Of a stretch of 64,000 nucleotides of DNA, positions 22,141-31,399 are shown in pieces (the first letter of the stretch is position 1; each line of letters begins with the position of its first letter). The position numbers and the translations under genes were made by a program. The notes beneath the pieces are model-generated. The model was not told where the DNA came from. It saw nothing but the letters and a program-made list of their open reading frames with translations, and ran no database searches. Origin of the DNA: Poteriospumella lacustris (Eukaryota; Sar; Chrysophyceae; Chromulinales; Dinobryaceae); the NCBI GenBank assembly GCA_008000375.1, contig SMOI01000124.1:1-64000 (forward strand), written 5' to 3'.

Positions 22141-22760
22141 TCTCCGTTCTTCTTCTGTTCACTTTCAAGGTCTCCACATTTCCCGCCAAATACTTGACCA
22201 ATAACTCTATCGTTGCGTGCTCCTTTCGATTTCAAGTGTGACTCAGGTCCGAAAGCAATGACAAAGCCATCGACGAACCGGAGAGTGAGTGAGAGAGCTG
22301 AACTGCTGGAACGTGGAGTCGAAACGGCCCGCCGAGTGAGGTAGCCGTTTCAACTTCGCTCGTATCGGAACAACCAGTCATACTACCGGTACAGTGTTCT
22401 CCCCGCCTTCATGGTTCACTTTGTTCGTCTGGATCAGCCAACATGGTATTACTGTTCCACTTCAAGTTTCCCCACCACAAGTTGTTGCTGCGCACGTCAG
22501 AATATCGCCGGGCCTCGAAATTCGGAATCTTCCACGACGCGACGCCAACCACATGATCGACGCGAGTTCCATGCTCTTCTATTGTTTTGCCTGATTATGC
22601 GCTTATCGTTTTGCCTCTTATCGTTCTTGTCGTCTCATATTCTAATTATTGTAACTATCCAACACACGGTTAACAAGTTAACGTGTCAGAGGTTGACACA
22701 AAGTGACCCCAAGGCCTTTTCCTCTTGCGTTGATGAAGAGTACTAGCTGAGATAGGAGGG
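22141..22760. other. Intergenic, AT-richer
   Basis: This stretch follows the presumed start of the minus-strand gene at 22140 and precedes the first hairpin. It is less GC-rich than neighbouring genes. No convincing coding frame or RNA gene is visible. Confidence 0.5.
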
Positions 22761-22972
22761 CCCTTGAGCTCGTCCGACGAGGAAGACGGCTTGACCTGGG
22801 ACGACAGTGACGAAGAGTTTCTGGAAGAAGAGAGACACGCAGTAAACTCGCTGAGAAAGGACGGTACCAAGACCGCATTCAAGCACCCCACCGCTTGTCT
22901 CTCTTCTTCAAGAAACTCTTCGCCACTGTCGTCCCAGGTCAAGCCGTCCTCCTCGTCGGACGAGCTCAAGGG
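22761..22972. repeat. Long inverted repeat (hairpin 1), 77-bp arms
   Basis: Arms 22761-22837 and 22896-22972 are reverse complements over 77 bp with 3 mismatches by hand count, around a 58-bp loop (22838-22895). Each arm can encode the same acidic peptide (SSSDEEDGLTWDDSDEEF) on opposite strands, so the structure looks like an inverted duplication of a coding fragment. No complete parent gene is present in this window. A transcript across it would form a near-perfect double-stranded stem. Confidence 0.95.
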
Positions 22973-23477
22973 TGGCTGCTCCGTGTCGCCGGTCCCATCT
23001 CGACAGAGAAGAAGTCTTTTGTTGCCTCGGCTAAGTCCACATCGGATTGTTCGGTCGCAGCTGCTACTGCAAACAGAATCAGCTCCGTAAAGCGACGCGG
23101 GTCAAGAAACGAGGCGTCGGCACTGGTGTAGATCGATGGTAACTGCTGGTGTTCAACAAGCCGATCATACTGAAGGACGCGCGCAATATGAAGACATCAG
23201 TGACAAACGAAACGAGCCTCTCCTTTGTCGGTGAACGTCAGTGTCAAAGACCTTACTTACGACCATTCAGCGTTCAGCGTCAAAGAGGAGACCCGTTTCG
23301 TTTATCACGGATGGCTTCGTTCTGCGCATGTGCATTGGATGAGGACCAGGAGCAGCTGCAGCCAAAACACCGTTTTAGCTTGATTACCAATGATGATCAA
23401 AACAGCAGTGACCATGAATCCCTGTAGCTCCACGTGCATTTGAGACAGCGCCTTGTCATCCGGACACAGCACTAGAA
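22973..23477. other. Spacer between hairpins 1 and 2
   Basis: This is a 505-bp stretch without a convincing gene. A minus-strand frame entering from hairpin 2 continues to about 23305 with a hydrophobic end (FMVTAVLIII), which may be read-through past a splice donor rather than coding sequence. Nothing else is recognised. Confidence 0.4.
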
Positions 23478-23880
23478 ACTCACCAATAACCAATATCTGA
23501 CCGCATAAGCGGGTGACTACGCCTTTGTGCCCATTCACGTTCACATGTTGCCCATTCTTCAGAGACATATGAAGGTGAATGGGCACGAAGATGTCGTCAT
23601 CCGCCAATGAGGATGTATATTGGTTATTGATGAGTCATCGGCCGGAATGGGCATTGAATCAAGACACGAAGCCAGAGCGCGATCAAGGGCCGGAATCGTG
23701 TTCTCCCCAATTTCACGTTCAGCGAGAGATTCATCATAAAATTCACTCATATTCACTTCATTATTCCACTTGCTGGGAACCGATTTCTGGGAGGGGTTGT
23801 CGGTCACAAAATCGTGTCGTGTCGGAAAACGGAAGTGTCGAAGACATCTCGGTCAGAGCGTCGCAGCCAGCCATCTTAAC
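23305..23880 (-). pseudogene. Broken gene-like stretch overlapping hairpin 2
   Basis: Three adjacent minus-strand frames read like pieces of one protein: MAGCDALTEMSSTLPFSDT (from about 23875), then DNPSQKSVPSKWNNEVNMSE through IPALDRALASCLDSMPIPAD, then DDDIFVPIHLHMSLKNGQHV through VTRLCGQILVIG. The frame changes near 23815 and 23625 without good splice sites, although a GTGAGT donor follows the last piece. The third piece could be a small beta-barrel. This is either a decayed gene or a small gene whose exons I could not resolve. Confidence 0.35.
23478..23635. repeat. Imperfect inverted repeat (hairpin 2), 70-bp arms
   Basis: Arms 23478-23547 and 23566-23635 are equal in length and flank an 18-bp loop. 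Outer blocks match 18 of 19 (actcaccaataaccaatat), inner blocks 19 of 21 (gtgcccattcacgttcacatg), and the intervening 30 bp match about 18 of 30, giving about 79% overall by hand. The equal spacing with no gaps indicates a single inverted duplication that has since diverged. Confidence 0.85.
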
Positions 23881-24233
23881 CACTTCCGTCAGGAAAAGCT
23901 TCCTATTTGGTCTTGTCGTTGTTTTATTGAAATGACTGTAAAGCAGAGACAAGTCGAAACATGAAAATTGATCATTTATGATTTGCAACAAGGCTTGGAA
24001 TTGAAAAAGGACGATTCCAGGTTGACCACACCAACAGACTGAGGGGGAGAGGATTGAGTCAAAACCAGCCTTGAATCTGTTGACGTTTGGGATCTGGGAC
24101 CAACGAGACGTTTGAAGTGTGAGCTTTCTTTTACGACTCCAGACTACATTAACTATCGTTCTTTGATTGTTTTACATCTACAACCGTTTTGGGAGAAGGC
24201 ATTTCTTGTGTGGGGCTTTCGAGAATAGAAAAA

Positions 24234-24921
24234 ATGTCACACGAACTAGATTTGAAAGCGCTGTGGAAAGACCTTGATGACTATTCGGCAGAGATCGATC
24301 GAGAGGCGAGAACTCTCCAAGATGTATGGCTCAAAATCGCTCAAATAAAGGCAAAAAATGATCAAGAACTGAAAGAGTAAGTTCAGACACAAAGAGCAAC
24401 TTTGCATATCTTTCCCTAACCGTGTGGCTGTTTCGAATCGTAGTATTCTGGGCAAGGAGGAATTCAATTTCTTGCCTCCTGATACACCTATTGGTCTCAA
24501 TGTTGGCGGCCAAATGTTTGAAACCACCGTTGAAGTATTGACAATCGATCCGTATTCTATTTTGGCGTCTCTCTGCCGGCGGAAAACGCCCATCCGACCC
24601 AACCACGACGGCATTTTCTATTTAGATCGAGACTGGTGGCTGTTCCGACACATTTTGTCCTTTCTGCGGTCGGGAGTATTACCTCGTGAGCTGGAGATTC
24701 TGAAGGAGCTGTACAAAGAGGCGTCTTTCTATCGAATGGAGAAGCTACAACGGGCGATCGAGGAGATCCCCGTCGACCAAGTGATTCAGTACTCTCCCGC
24801 CGCATATGTGGCGTCCAGTGGACTACCTTTGGTGGGTGACGGAGGTGGTTCTCTTCTTGGTGGCAGCGAGGGTCGTAGTGGCAGTAGTCGAGGGGGCAGT
24901 CGCAGTGCGCTAACCTTCTAA
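24234..24921 (+). CDS. BTB/POZ (T1-type, KCTD-like) domain protein
   Basis: Two exons, 24234-24376 and 24444-24921, joined across a 67-bp GT-AG intron, giving about 206 aa. The first exon (MSHELDLKALWKDLDDYSAE) is a helical N-terminal extension with coiled-coil character. The second starts with the diagnostic T1 signature GLNVGGQMFETTVEVLTIDP and continues with HDGIFYLDRDWWLFRHILSF and LPRELEILKELYKEASFY, the potassium-channel-tetramerisation BTB fold found in KCTD proteins. No channel segments follow, so it is a soluble oligomerising protein, possibly a cullin-3 adaptor. The C-terminus is Gly/Ser-rich. The partner is unknown. Confidence 0.9.
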
Positions 24922-25392
24922 CGCCCATCTCGCTCCCGGTCGATGTCTCTCTTCTACATCGCATTGCTGTAAATACTCTTCCTTTCTGCCTCAAGTATAA
25001 CTCGACATCGATCACGCCCTTGTATACGGCATGCAGCTGCAACTGTTTGTGAACGGAAAAAGAGCGAAGGCTACCGAGGTTGTTGCTGCTGTCGAACCTG
25101 ACCAAAAAGCAGTAGCTTAGACCCTACCCTGTTATCTAGTGTCGATGGACCTGCTGGGTGGTAAAGCGGCGCCCAGCACAGACTCGATGAAAACGAAATC
25201 AATGCCGATGTTACAATACAAATATAAATTGATGAATCGTGTCCTTTCTTCTGAGACACTAACGTTCGCAGGGGGCCTGGCCAAAGCGATGCAGAAATGA
25301 TGATGATGAAGAAAAAGTGATACAACGGCGAGTGCACACGGCACATCCGACAATGGGGTTTTCCGACACGGCTTGAGGGGGTTTCCTTCGCT
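24922..25392. other. Convergent intergenic region
   Basis: These 471 bp lie between the ends of the KCTD-like gene (plus) and the hydroxylase/desaturase gene (minus). They should include both 3' untranslated regions. Frames present are antisense or read-through and show no domain. Confidence 0.5.
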
Positions 25393-26391
25393 TTATTCGC
25401 TGCTCGCGTTTTTGCTCTCCACAAACTGAGGAACATCGGCGGGGCTCTTGTACGTACCACAGACGCGATCCCAATACCTAAATACGACAAGGAATCAGCC
25501 TCAACGACCGCGGAATGAAGCATTCGCTTCGCACGAAGGTGGGACTTACATGAACAGGTGACCAAAATTGTACTTGAAGACTTTGTGATGGACATGATGA
25601 TCGGAGGATGTTCCAAACCCAAGATATCGGAAGAGCGGGTCCCAGGGGTGTACATACTCCGCATGAATCAAGGTCAACCAGTTCGCATACAACGATCCAA
25701 AGGCCATATACGACCACACATTCGCCGGAACAATGCGAGCCGTAATCACCAGGGGAACCAAAATCATAAAGAAAGTATCGGCCACCGAACCATTGAAGGC
25801 ATCAAACAATTTCGGATTCGTAAACCGGTGATGAGGCTTGTGCGAGATTTTGTAGAATTCCGGATGAATCACGTGTTCCAAGTAATGCATGCCAAACTGG
25901 ACGCAGTCTTGAATCAGCAACTGCAAGAACACATGCACCCAATTGATACCACCCGCAAAGGAGTAATAAGAGGCGGGCATCAACCCCAACATCCACGACA
26001 ACGTCAAGTAGCCACCCAACATTAGGAAACCCTCCGGTTGGGAAAGATGCTCCTTCATGGATTCCAAAAAGTTGTATTCAGGAGCACCGACACGCTGAAT
26101 AGGGAACAAACTGCCAAGATATCCATGTTTCCAAATAGAAAAATACACCAAGGTGAATACTTGTCCAACCGCCACGGCAAGTATACCGAGACTAAGACCC
26201 AACGGAGATGGTCTGACTCCCGAAGGAACATTCCAGTAATCTTTGGCATTGCCATCGTACCATTCAATGTTGAAGACACGCTTATAATTATCATTGTAAG
26301 TCAAGACCAACGGAACGAACAGAATCGACCCCCATAACAGGAAAAAGGTCACAAACTTCGCCACATCACTCATTCCTTCCGAAGCAACCAT
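25393..26391 (-). CDS. Fatty acid hydroxylase / sterol desaturase superfamily protein (308 aa)
   Basis: Two exons, 26391-25550 and 25477-25393, with a 72-bp intron (GTAAGT donor, TTTAG acceptor). The protein is an integral ER membrane di-iron enzyme: hydrophobic segments near residues 10-30, 70-90, 120-145 and 205-225, with the three histidine boxes HYLEH, HKPHH and HHVHH plus an additional LIHAEYVHPW motif. This set defines the superfamily of C4-methylsterol oxidase, C5-desaturase and FAXDC2-type proteins. The spacing and the segments NGSVADTFFMILVPL and FGTSSDHHVHHKVF are typical of the uncharacterised FAXDC2/plant-like branch. It likely oxidises a sterol or sphingolipid chain; the substrate cannot be told from sequence. 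The short last exon restores the conserved ending YWDRVCGTYKSP. Confidence 0.9.
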
Positions 26392-27272
26392 TGTGGCTCA
26401 CGTTAAGACAACACGGAAGAGATTTCGCTTGTGACTCGTTGTCGTCCTCACAGAGAACGATAGTCCAGAACGACCGAATGTTCGGACCACCGAAGCGACG
26501 AGGGGAAGAAATGTGCTGGCGTGTTGCCGGCGCCTTTCCCCGCGAAACCCAAGTCAAACCCAGAGCTTAGGAGCTTCTGGGGCACACTACACGAGCACAC
26601 ATGGTGACATGTCCTCATCCGGGGTTGCCTGTCACAAAGGTAAGCCCCCTGCGGTAAGGCGGTAAGGCCTAAGCTGGAAGGCTATATGTACATATAGACC
26701 TTCCAGTTATATCGGTGTGGGGGGGGGGGTGCGTTCCCCTTGTTTGTCCCAGATGCCCCGGCTGTAACGCCACTCACTGCCGACCCCTTTCGCCACCACC
26801 GGGCCCTGGGAAGGTAGGGGTGTTTCGCGGCCGGATCTGCGCAATCGACGTACCAGCCCCCTTTTTCCTTGTCGTCATATTTTCTGAAACGACCCTCCCA
26901 CCCTCACACTCTCCCACAGGAGAGGGATCGTCTGAACACACAAGGTATAGCGTACGTCACACCAGAGATGCCGTCAAGGCCCACGGGCGCGCGCGTTCGG
27001 AAGAGTAGGGCCGAGGCGCGACGGGTTTGGGCGAACGAACGGGCGGCGCGTGGCAGGGAGGCCACGGTAGGCGGTAGCGCACCAGCTGGGTAAAGGCAGT
27101 GTGGCGTAACGCGCCGCGTTGGAAGCGTCGGTTGGGCCCGCAGACGATGACGGGGTCGCGGATGAGGCGGACGAGTCGCTGGTTGAAGGAGTCGCCCACG
27201 CCGGAGTCCTCGATGGGGGGCGGCGTTGCCTTCCAGCCAACCACGGGGGGGGGGCTTCCCCTAGTGATAGCC
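26392..27272. other. Intergenic, GC-rich, no supported gene
   Basis: Upstream flank of the hydroxylase/desaturase gene, running to the first nuclease relic. Contains the 33-bp palindrome at 26674-26706, a short ggtaaggc repeat near 26653-26668 and G runs at 26717-26729 and 27244-27253. Open frames on both strands are GC-driven and lack domains. Confidence 0.5.
26674..26706. repeat. Short near-perfect palindrome
   Basis: CTGGAAGG-CTATATGT is followed by its reverse complement ACATATAG-(a)-CCTTCCAG, that is, two 16-bp arms with no loop and a single extra base. It lies upstream of the hydroxylase/desaturase gene and could be a cruciform or a binding site for a dimeric factor. No function is established. 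Confidence 0.8.
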
Positions 27273-27610
27273 GAACGATGACACCGACGCCTGTACGCGG
27301 CGAAGCCCCGACCTCCATGTGGATTGGGGCACCGCCAGTCTCCACATCAAGGTCAACGAGAACCAGCACCACACCTACAATCCCGGATGCGAGCGCGCGC
27401 GGCTGCAGGAGCTATGGACAGCGCCGGGTCACCGGTCGCTGGTGGTAACCCGGACGACTACGTAACCGCGAACGGCGCAGAGGTGGATTCGCCCTTTGAC
27501 CGCACACCGTCGGGCGTGCGTGTACGCCCGGCGGAAACACACGGAGGCCTGGCGGTAGCGACTGGAGATACTCTTCGACCGCATGGAAGACTGACAGGCG
27601 CGTTTGACCG
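27273..27610 (+). pseudogene. Decayed giant-virus-type nuclease-like fragment, copy A
   Basis: Plus-strand remnant that reads, with frame changes, as RRSPDLHVDWGTASLHIKVN, ENQHHTYNPGCERARLQELW, NPDDYV and, further on, W-R-stop-RLEILFDRM. The pattern (RPD ... hydrophobic strand ... E-x-QH ... CE.AR..EL ... (V)RxNPDxY) is that of a restriction-endonuclease-like domain widespread in giant algal viruses and in protist and algal genomes. A TAG replaces the CAG seen in copy B. It retains about 57 bp (27480-27536) missing from copy B. Homology to copy B on the opposite strand at 29218-29505 is very high by eye. Confidence 0.75.
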
Positions 27611-28286
27611 ATTCCGCCAAGTCGCCCTGGACCACGCCGGTGCACGAGGAGCGCCTGGCCTTCGACGGCGACCCACTACCGACGCGCTTAACACGGCAGA
27701 TGCGCTGAACGCGGAAGAGGAAGACGATTATGAGGAGGAAAACGCCAGCCAACCGGACACGGACGGCGAACGAGGATGTGATGACGCCCCTGTGGCGACG
27801 ACGAAGCCGGGGCGACTTGGACCACCCGTCGCCAAATGCGTGCGTGGCGACTCGTGTTTGCCACGCAGTGTGGCCGGCATTGGCGAGTTGTAAGTGCACG
27901 TTATCCATTATCGGAGTTGCCCACTGTGGGCATCGCGCCGCTTGCGCGCCAGCGACCGTCGCTGCCGCCGCCGCTCGCCACCAGCTCGATATAAACCAAA
28001 CACCCTCATTGTTGTTGCAACTGTTTTTGGTGGAATAAGTAATCACATTAAGCGGTAAGGTTAAGTTCTCTGCTATCATAGCACTGGAGTATCGGTCAGA
28101 GCCACAACCGCATTGTACACTAATTGAAAGTAATGACCATTAATAGATGGTATCGTGGTTACATTTCATGTACAGCATGAACTGCCTTCTTGTGTTCTTG
28201 TGATTCCTTGTCGATGAGGGATGACCCGTCAATCAACAAACTTATTGCATTTGGTGTTCTGTTATTCCTCATCAAGTTTGAGGAAG
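27611..28286. other. Intergenic upstream of the Stc1-like gene
   Basis: The first part continues an open frame from nuclease relic A but is acidic low-complexity without a motif. From about 28000 the sequence becomes AT-rich, as expected for a promoter of the gene at 28287. No other gene is visible. Confidence 0.45.
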
Positions 28287-29054
28287 ATGAGCGCTCGCTG
28301 TTCCAATTGCGGCGTGGAAAAAGCCAAAACGGAATTTTCAAAAAATCAATGGCGACTTCGTGGAAAGTGCAAGAATTGCCAACCAGCAGCTACAACGGCA
28401 GGCGTCCCAACAACAGGACTGCTGGAAACGAATATCTCACCTGCATTCGATCTAGATCGTCCGAGAAATATTCATGAACTTGAAAAATCAGAAATGATAC
28501 GACTTGTCGAAGTATTGTCGCGTGAAAGTATTCAACTCCTGAGCAAGCTAACCACAGAAAATACGAAGCTGATCGAAGAGAACAACAGACTTACTTTGCA
28601 GGCCAAGTCTGTGAAAACTTTGCGCATGGAAGTGACAAAGCTTGAAGAAGAAATCAAATGTTTGAGAAAAGAAATGTCGAAGATGGCTGGCGAAATGGCG
28701 ACCTTGACGAAGACGGTCAACTCCCAGACAACGACGATTGCGCACCTATTGCAGTCGCACGAGAAGCAGTCGAAACTTGCAATTCGAAAGCTTCTGGATG
28801 ATGCGGAAAATCTTCCCGACAAGTCAGTGTTATCTACAAATGCGAAGAACTACATTGCTACCCATTCCAGTAAACTGCGACGAGATGCGGCCCATTCCTT
28901 CTCTCCGGTCAGAATTAAAGATGCAATTAAGGAATTTTCGGGGTCCGAGAAAATGAAGGAAATCTTGATTGATTTGTTCGTGCACGTGTATGGAGTTTCG
29001 TTTGAAGAAGACGACACAATCGATGACGAATGGGACACGGAGCTAGATCATTAG
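28287..29054 (+). CDS. Stc1-like zinc-binding, coiled-coil protein (255 aa)
   Basis: Single-exon frame. The ATG at 28287 is chosen because it places MSARCSNCGVEKAKTEFSKN at the N-terminus; the upstream extension is hydrophobic and unlike the rest. The N-terminus has two CxxC pairs (CSNC...CKNC) with FSKNQWR between them, the arrangement of the Stc1 zinc domain that in fission yeast links Argonaute/siRNA to the Clr4 methyltransferase complex. Residues about 75-190 form a long coiled coil (ELEKSEMIRLVEVL, KTLRMEVTKLEEEIKCLRKE). The C-terminal 60 residues are mixed and acidic (DDTIDDEWDTELDH). Stc1-like zinc modules also occur in unrelated fungal and protist proteins, so an RNAi role is only a possibility. 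The gene is flanked by inverted nuclease relics. Confidence 0.7.
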   Translation: MSARCSNCGVEKAKTEFSKNQWRLRGKCKNCQPAATTAGVPTTGLLETNISPAFDLDRPRNIHELEKSEMIRLVEVLSRESIQLLSKLTTENTKLIEENNRLTLQAKSVKTLRMEVTKLEEEIKCLRKEMSKMAGEMATLTKTVNSQTTTIAHLLQSHEKQSKLAIRKLLDDAENLPDKSVLSTNAKNYIATHSSKLRRDAAHSFSPVRIKDAIKEFSGSEKMKEILIDLFVHVYGVSFEEDDTIDDEWDTELDH

Positions 29055-29217
29055 GAACAAAATATATTGTCTCTCATAGAAATGTAAGACACTTGTATAA
29101 AGAAAGAAGAGAGGTCCGACTCTTGTAATTGCGGTTAAACACGGAATAGACAATGCACGCGGTGGATCATACTGCGTCATTCACTTGACCTTGTCTGAAA
29201 AGAAGTCGTCCCGGCTT

Positions 29218-29505
29218 CGGTCAAGCACGCGTGCCAGTGTTCCATGCGGTCGAAGAGTATCTCCAGTCGCTGGCGCCAGGCCTCCGTGTGCGCCGTCCGT
29301 GGTTACGTAGTCGTCCGGGTTCAGTCGAAGCACCACCAGCGACCGGTGACTCGGCGCTGTCCATAGCTCCTGCAGCCGCGCGCGCTCGCATCCGGGATTG
29401 TAGGTGTGGTGCTGGTTCTCGTTGACCTTGATGTGGAGACTGGCGACGCCCCAATCCACATCGTGGTCCGGGCGTCGCCGCGTGCAGGCGTCAGTGTCAT
29501 CGTTC
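29218..29505 (-). pseudogene. Decayed giant-virus-type nuclease-like fragment, copy B
   Basis: Minus-strand relic homologous to 27273-27610. It reads DVDWGVASLHIKVNENQHHT, CERARLQELW, LVVLRLNPDDYV, then after a frame change EAWRQRLEILFDRMEHWHA. Relative to copy A it lacks about 57 bp after the NPDDYV segment. A possible N-terminal portion (PLYGHCGWQIDQL) extends to about 29565. Both the broken frame and the missing segment show it is not a working gene. Together with copy A it forms an inverted pair around the Stc1-like gene. Confidence 0.75.
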
Positions 29506-29775
29506 GTGCGCACTAGTTGGTCGATTTGCCAGCCGCAGTGGCCATACAAGGGGTCGCTTTCCACACGGGGCTGTTAGTCCCAGGGGTCTCCTGAGAACGC
29601 ACAAACAATCAACAGTGGCCAATATATAGCGTTAAGGCAAGTAGGAAATAGAGTGAAACACAGACACATCGCCTTTCGACTGGACGATGATTTGATTGTC
29701 GAGATGTTCGTAAATGAATTGTTTGCTTTTTTCTTTTCACTTGGGAAAATGAAGAATCATCGAGCAGACCAATCG

Positions 29776-30015
29776 CCAACGTCTCTTGAAGCAGTTTGCT
29801 TCCCACACTTGAACATCATTGCATCGCCACTGCTTCCACGGCCAATGTATTCCCGTTTGGACTTGGTCGTCAAGTTTTGCTCACGAAGTCCCCGATAATC
29901 GTGAGATGGAGCAAAACTTGACGGCCAAGTTCAATCGGTAATACATTAGCCGTGGAAGCAGTGGCGACGCAATGGTGTTCAAGTGTAGGAAGCAAACTAT
30001 TTAAAGAGACGTTGG
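29776..30015. repeat. Long inverted repeat (hairpin 3), 105-bp arms
   Basis: Arms 29776-29880 and 29911-30015 are reverse complements at 94 of 105 positions by hand count, without gaps. The 30-bp centre (29881-29910) contains a further small stem (tcacga / tcgtga). Sequence resemblance extends a little beyond both ends. No open frame spans it convincingly. A transcript from either strand would fold into a single long stem. Confidence 0.95.
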
Positions 30016-30508
30016 TGATGTTGGTCGAGGAGAATGTCAGGGTGACATTCCTTCGTATTCCTAACCTGTATAAGCTTAACACATCGCAGTCGTTATATTA
30101 TTGTCGTTGACGTTTTCTTCGATCTCAGGTACTGTACGTTGGTCGCTTCAGTCGCTGGTCTTCATCGGCGTTTATGGTTGTCATCAATACATGGGGGAGC
30201 CTCACTTTACATCCTGTTCCTTATTAGGATATCGCGATATTGCGTGTGAAGTAAGGCCTAAACCATAAACTAGGCGCAGTCCCATGATGAGCGGAGAGGA
30301 GGTTGTGATTTTAAAAGTTGAAACGGGTGCCAGCGACCGTTACACGCGCTGGCGACGAAGCGGACGGCGGAGAGAGAGAACGAAGAACAACAGCAGTTGA
30401 CTCGATGTGGTTCATAATCGTTTTCTGAACAAAGATATCGGGGGGAGAAGAGCCTTCCCGTCTGTCTGTTGTTCTTGAGGAGTTCTGTTAAGCGAGGTTA
30501 AAAGAAGA
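30016..30508. other. Intergenic, upstream of the membrane protein gene
   Basis: About 490 bp, AT-richer than the genes, presumed to hold the promoter and 5' leader of the gene starting at 30509. No gene is visible. Confidence 0.45.
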
Positions 30509-31399
30509 ATGGCCACTGTGTACCCCATCGCAGGCGAACGCGCCGACACCAGCGGTGTCCAGTTCCATCCTGCGGATCACATCGCTCGAAAGCCTACCAA
30601 AGCTGAACTGAGATTGCATGGTCCAATTGGATTTGTACGATCGTTGATTTGGTTCATAACGGGTCGTTTCTTGGAGCTGGATGACCAGGTGGTTGATGGC
30701 CTTCTGGAGCGACAGAAGAGCGAACACGCCAACATCGCCCTCGTCGGTGCCTTGTTGATGACCATCACCTTTTCCTACATCCCTCCTCTGTTGGATTGGC
30801 CTCAAGATTGGGTGACGGGTGCCTTCGGCTTTGCGACGTCGATGTGCAACTGCATGGTGGTCTGTTCAGTGTCGCTGTCGACCGGCATGTTGCTCTGTTT
30901 GAACGTGCTGAAGGACGACACGGAATGTCGCAATTTCTTGAACAAAATCGGTATGTTCGAGTTGGTGCCGTTCCAGACATTGTGGGGTGCCATTTGCATG
31001 TTTGGCTTCGTCGTGGGCACGATTCAGTACTACCGCATGTTGGACTTCGACAACTGGTTCTTCTACATCATCACCATCACCTACGTCCCCGCGATGATGA
31101 TTGTGCCCCTCACCGTGTGGGCGTATATCAAAGGTCTGTTCGGTTTGCGGGAAGACGACGTGAAGGACAGTCTGTTGCACGTGGACGCCGTCTTGGCGGA
31201 GGCGCTGCTGACGGAGTATTTGAAGACGTTCTTCAAGGGCAACGTCGACCTGGTCCCCGGCTGTGGCACCGAATACAACGAGTTCATCACGTGGGTGAAG
31301 ATGACCCGTCGCGTGGAGCATATCTCTCGCACGGGCCTCGTCAATCTGCGGAACCGCTTCGTCAGCGTCCTCGGCGAGTACTCCTACGACTACAAATAG
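30509..31399 (+). CDS. Multi-pass membrane protein of unknown function (296 aa)
   Basis: Single-exon frame starting at the ATG of MATVYPIAGERADTSGVQFH. The N-terminal 70 residues are soluble. At least four hydrophobic segments follow: about residues 78-98 (NIALVGALLMTITFSYIPPL), 107-135 (GFATSMCNCMVVCSVSLSTG), 155-175 (LWGAICMFGFVVGTI) and 183-210 (WFFYIITITYVPAMMIVPLT). The C-terminal 80 residues are soluble and helical (LLHVDAVLAEALLTEYLKTF). Loops contain charged motifs (LKDDTECRNFLNKIG). No transporter or channel signature is recognised. The gene is moderately GC-rich and intact. Confidence 0.8.
   Translation: MATVYPIAGERADTSGVQFHPADHIARKPTKAELRLHGPIGFVRSLIWFITGRFLELDDQVVDGLLERQKSEHANIALVGALLMTITFSYIPPLLDWPQDWVTGAFGFATSMCNCMVVCSVSLSTGMLLCLNVLKDDTECRNFLNKIGMFELVPFQTLWGAICMFGFVVGTIQYYRMLDFDNWFFYIITITYVPAMMIVPLTVWAYIKGLFGLREDDVKDSLLHVDAVLAEALLTEYLKTFFKGNVDLVPGCGTEYNEFITWVKMTRRVEHISRTGLVNLRNRFVSVLGEYSYDYK

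Noticed and set aside
23305-23607. Possible small RPA3/Ten1-type OB-fold protein
   Set aside because: The piece is short, overlaps a palindrome and lacks a start codon; similarity was too weak to name it.
24421-24450. A tRNA T-loop-like sequence (gtttcgaatc) considered as part of a tRNA
   Set aside because: It lies at the 3' end of the KCTD-like gene's intron and no acceptor or anticodon stem can be drawn around it.
26715-27893. GC-rich open frames on both strands suggesting a gene before the Stc1-like gene
   Set aside because: No domains apart from the broken nuclease relic at 27273-27610; the rest follows from base composition.
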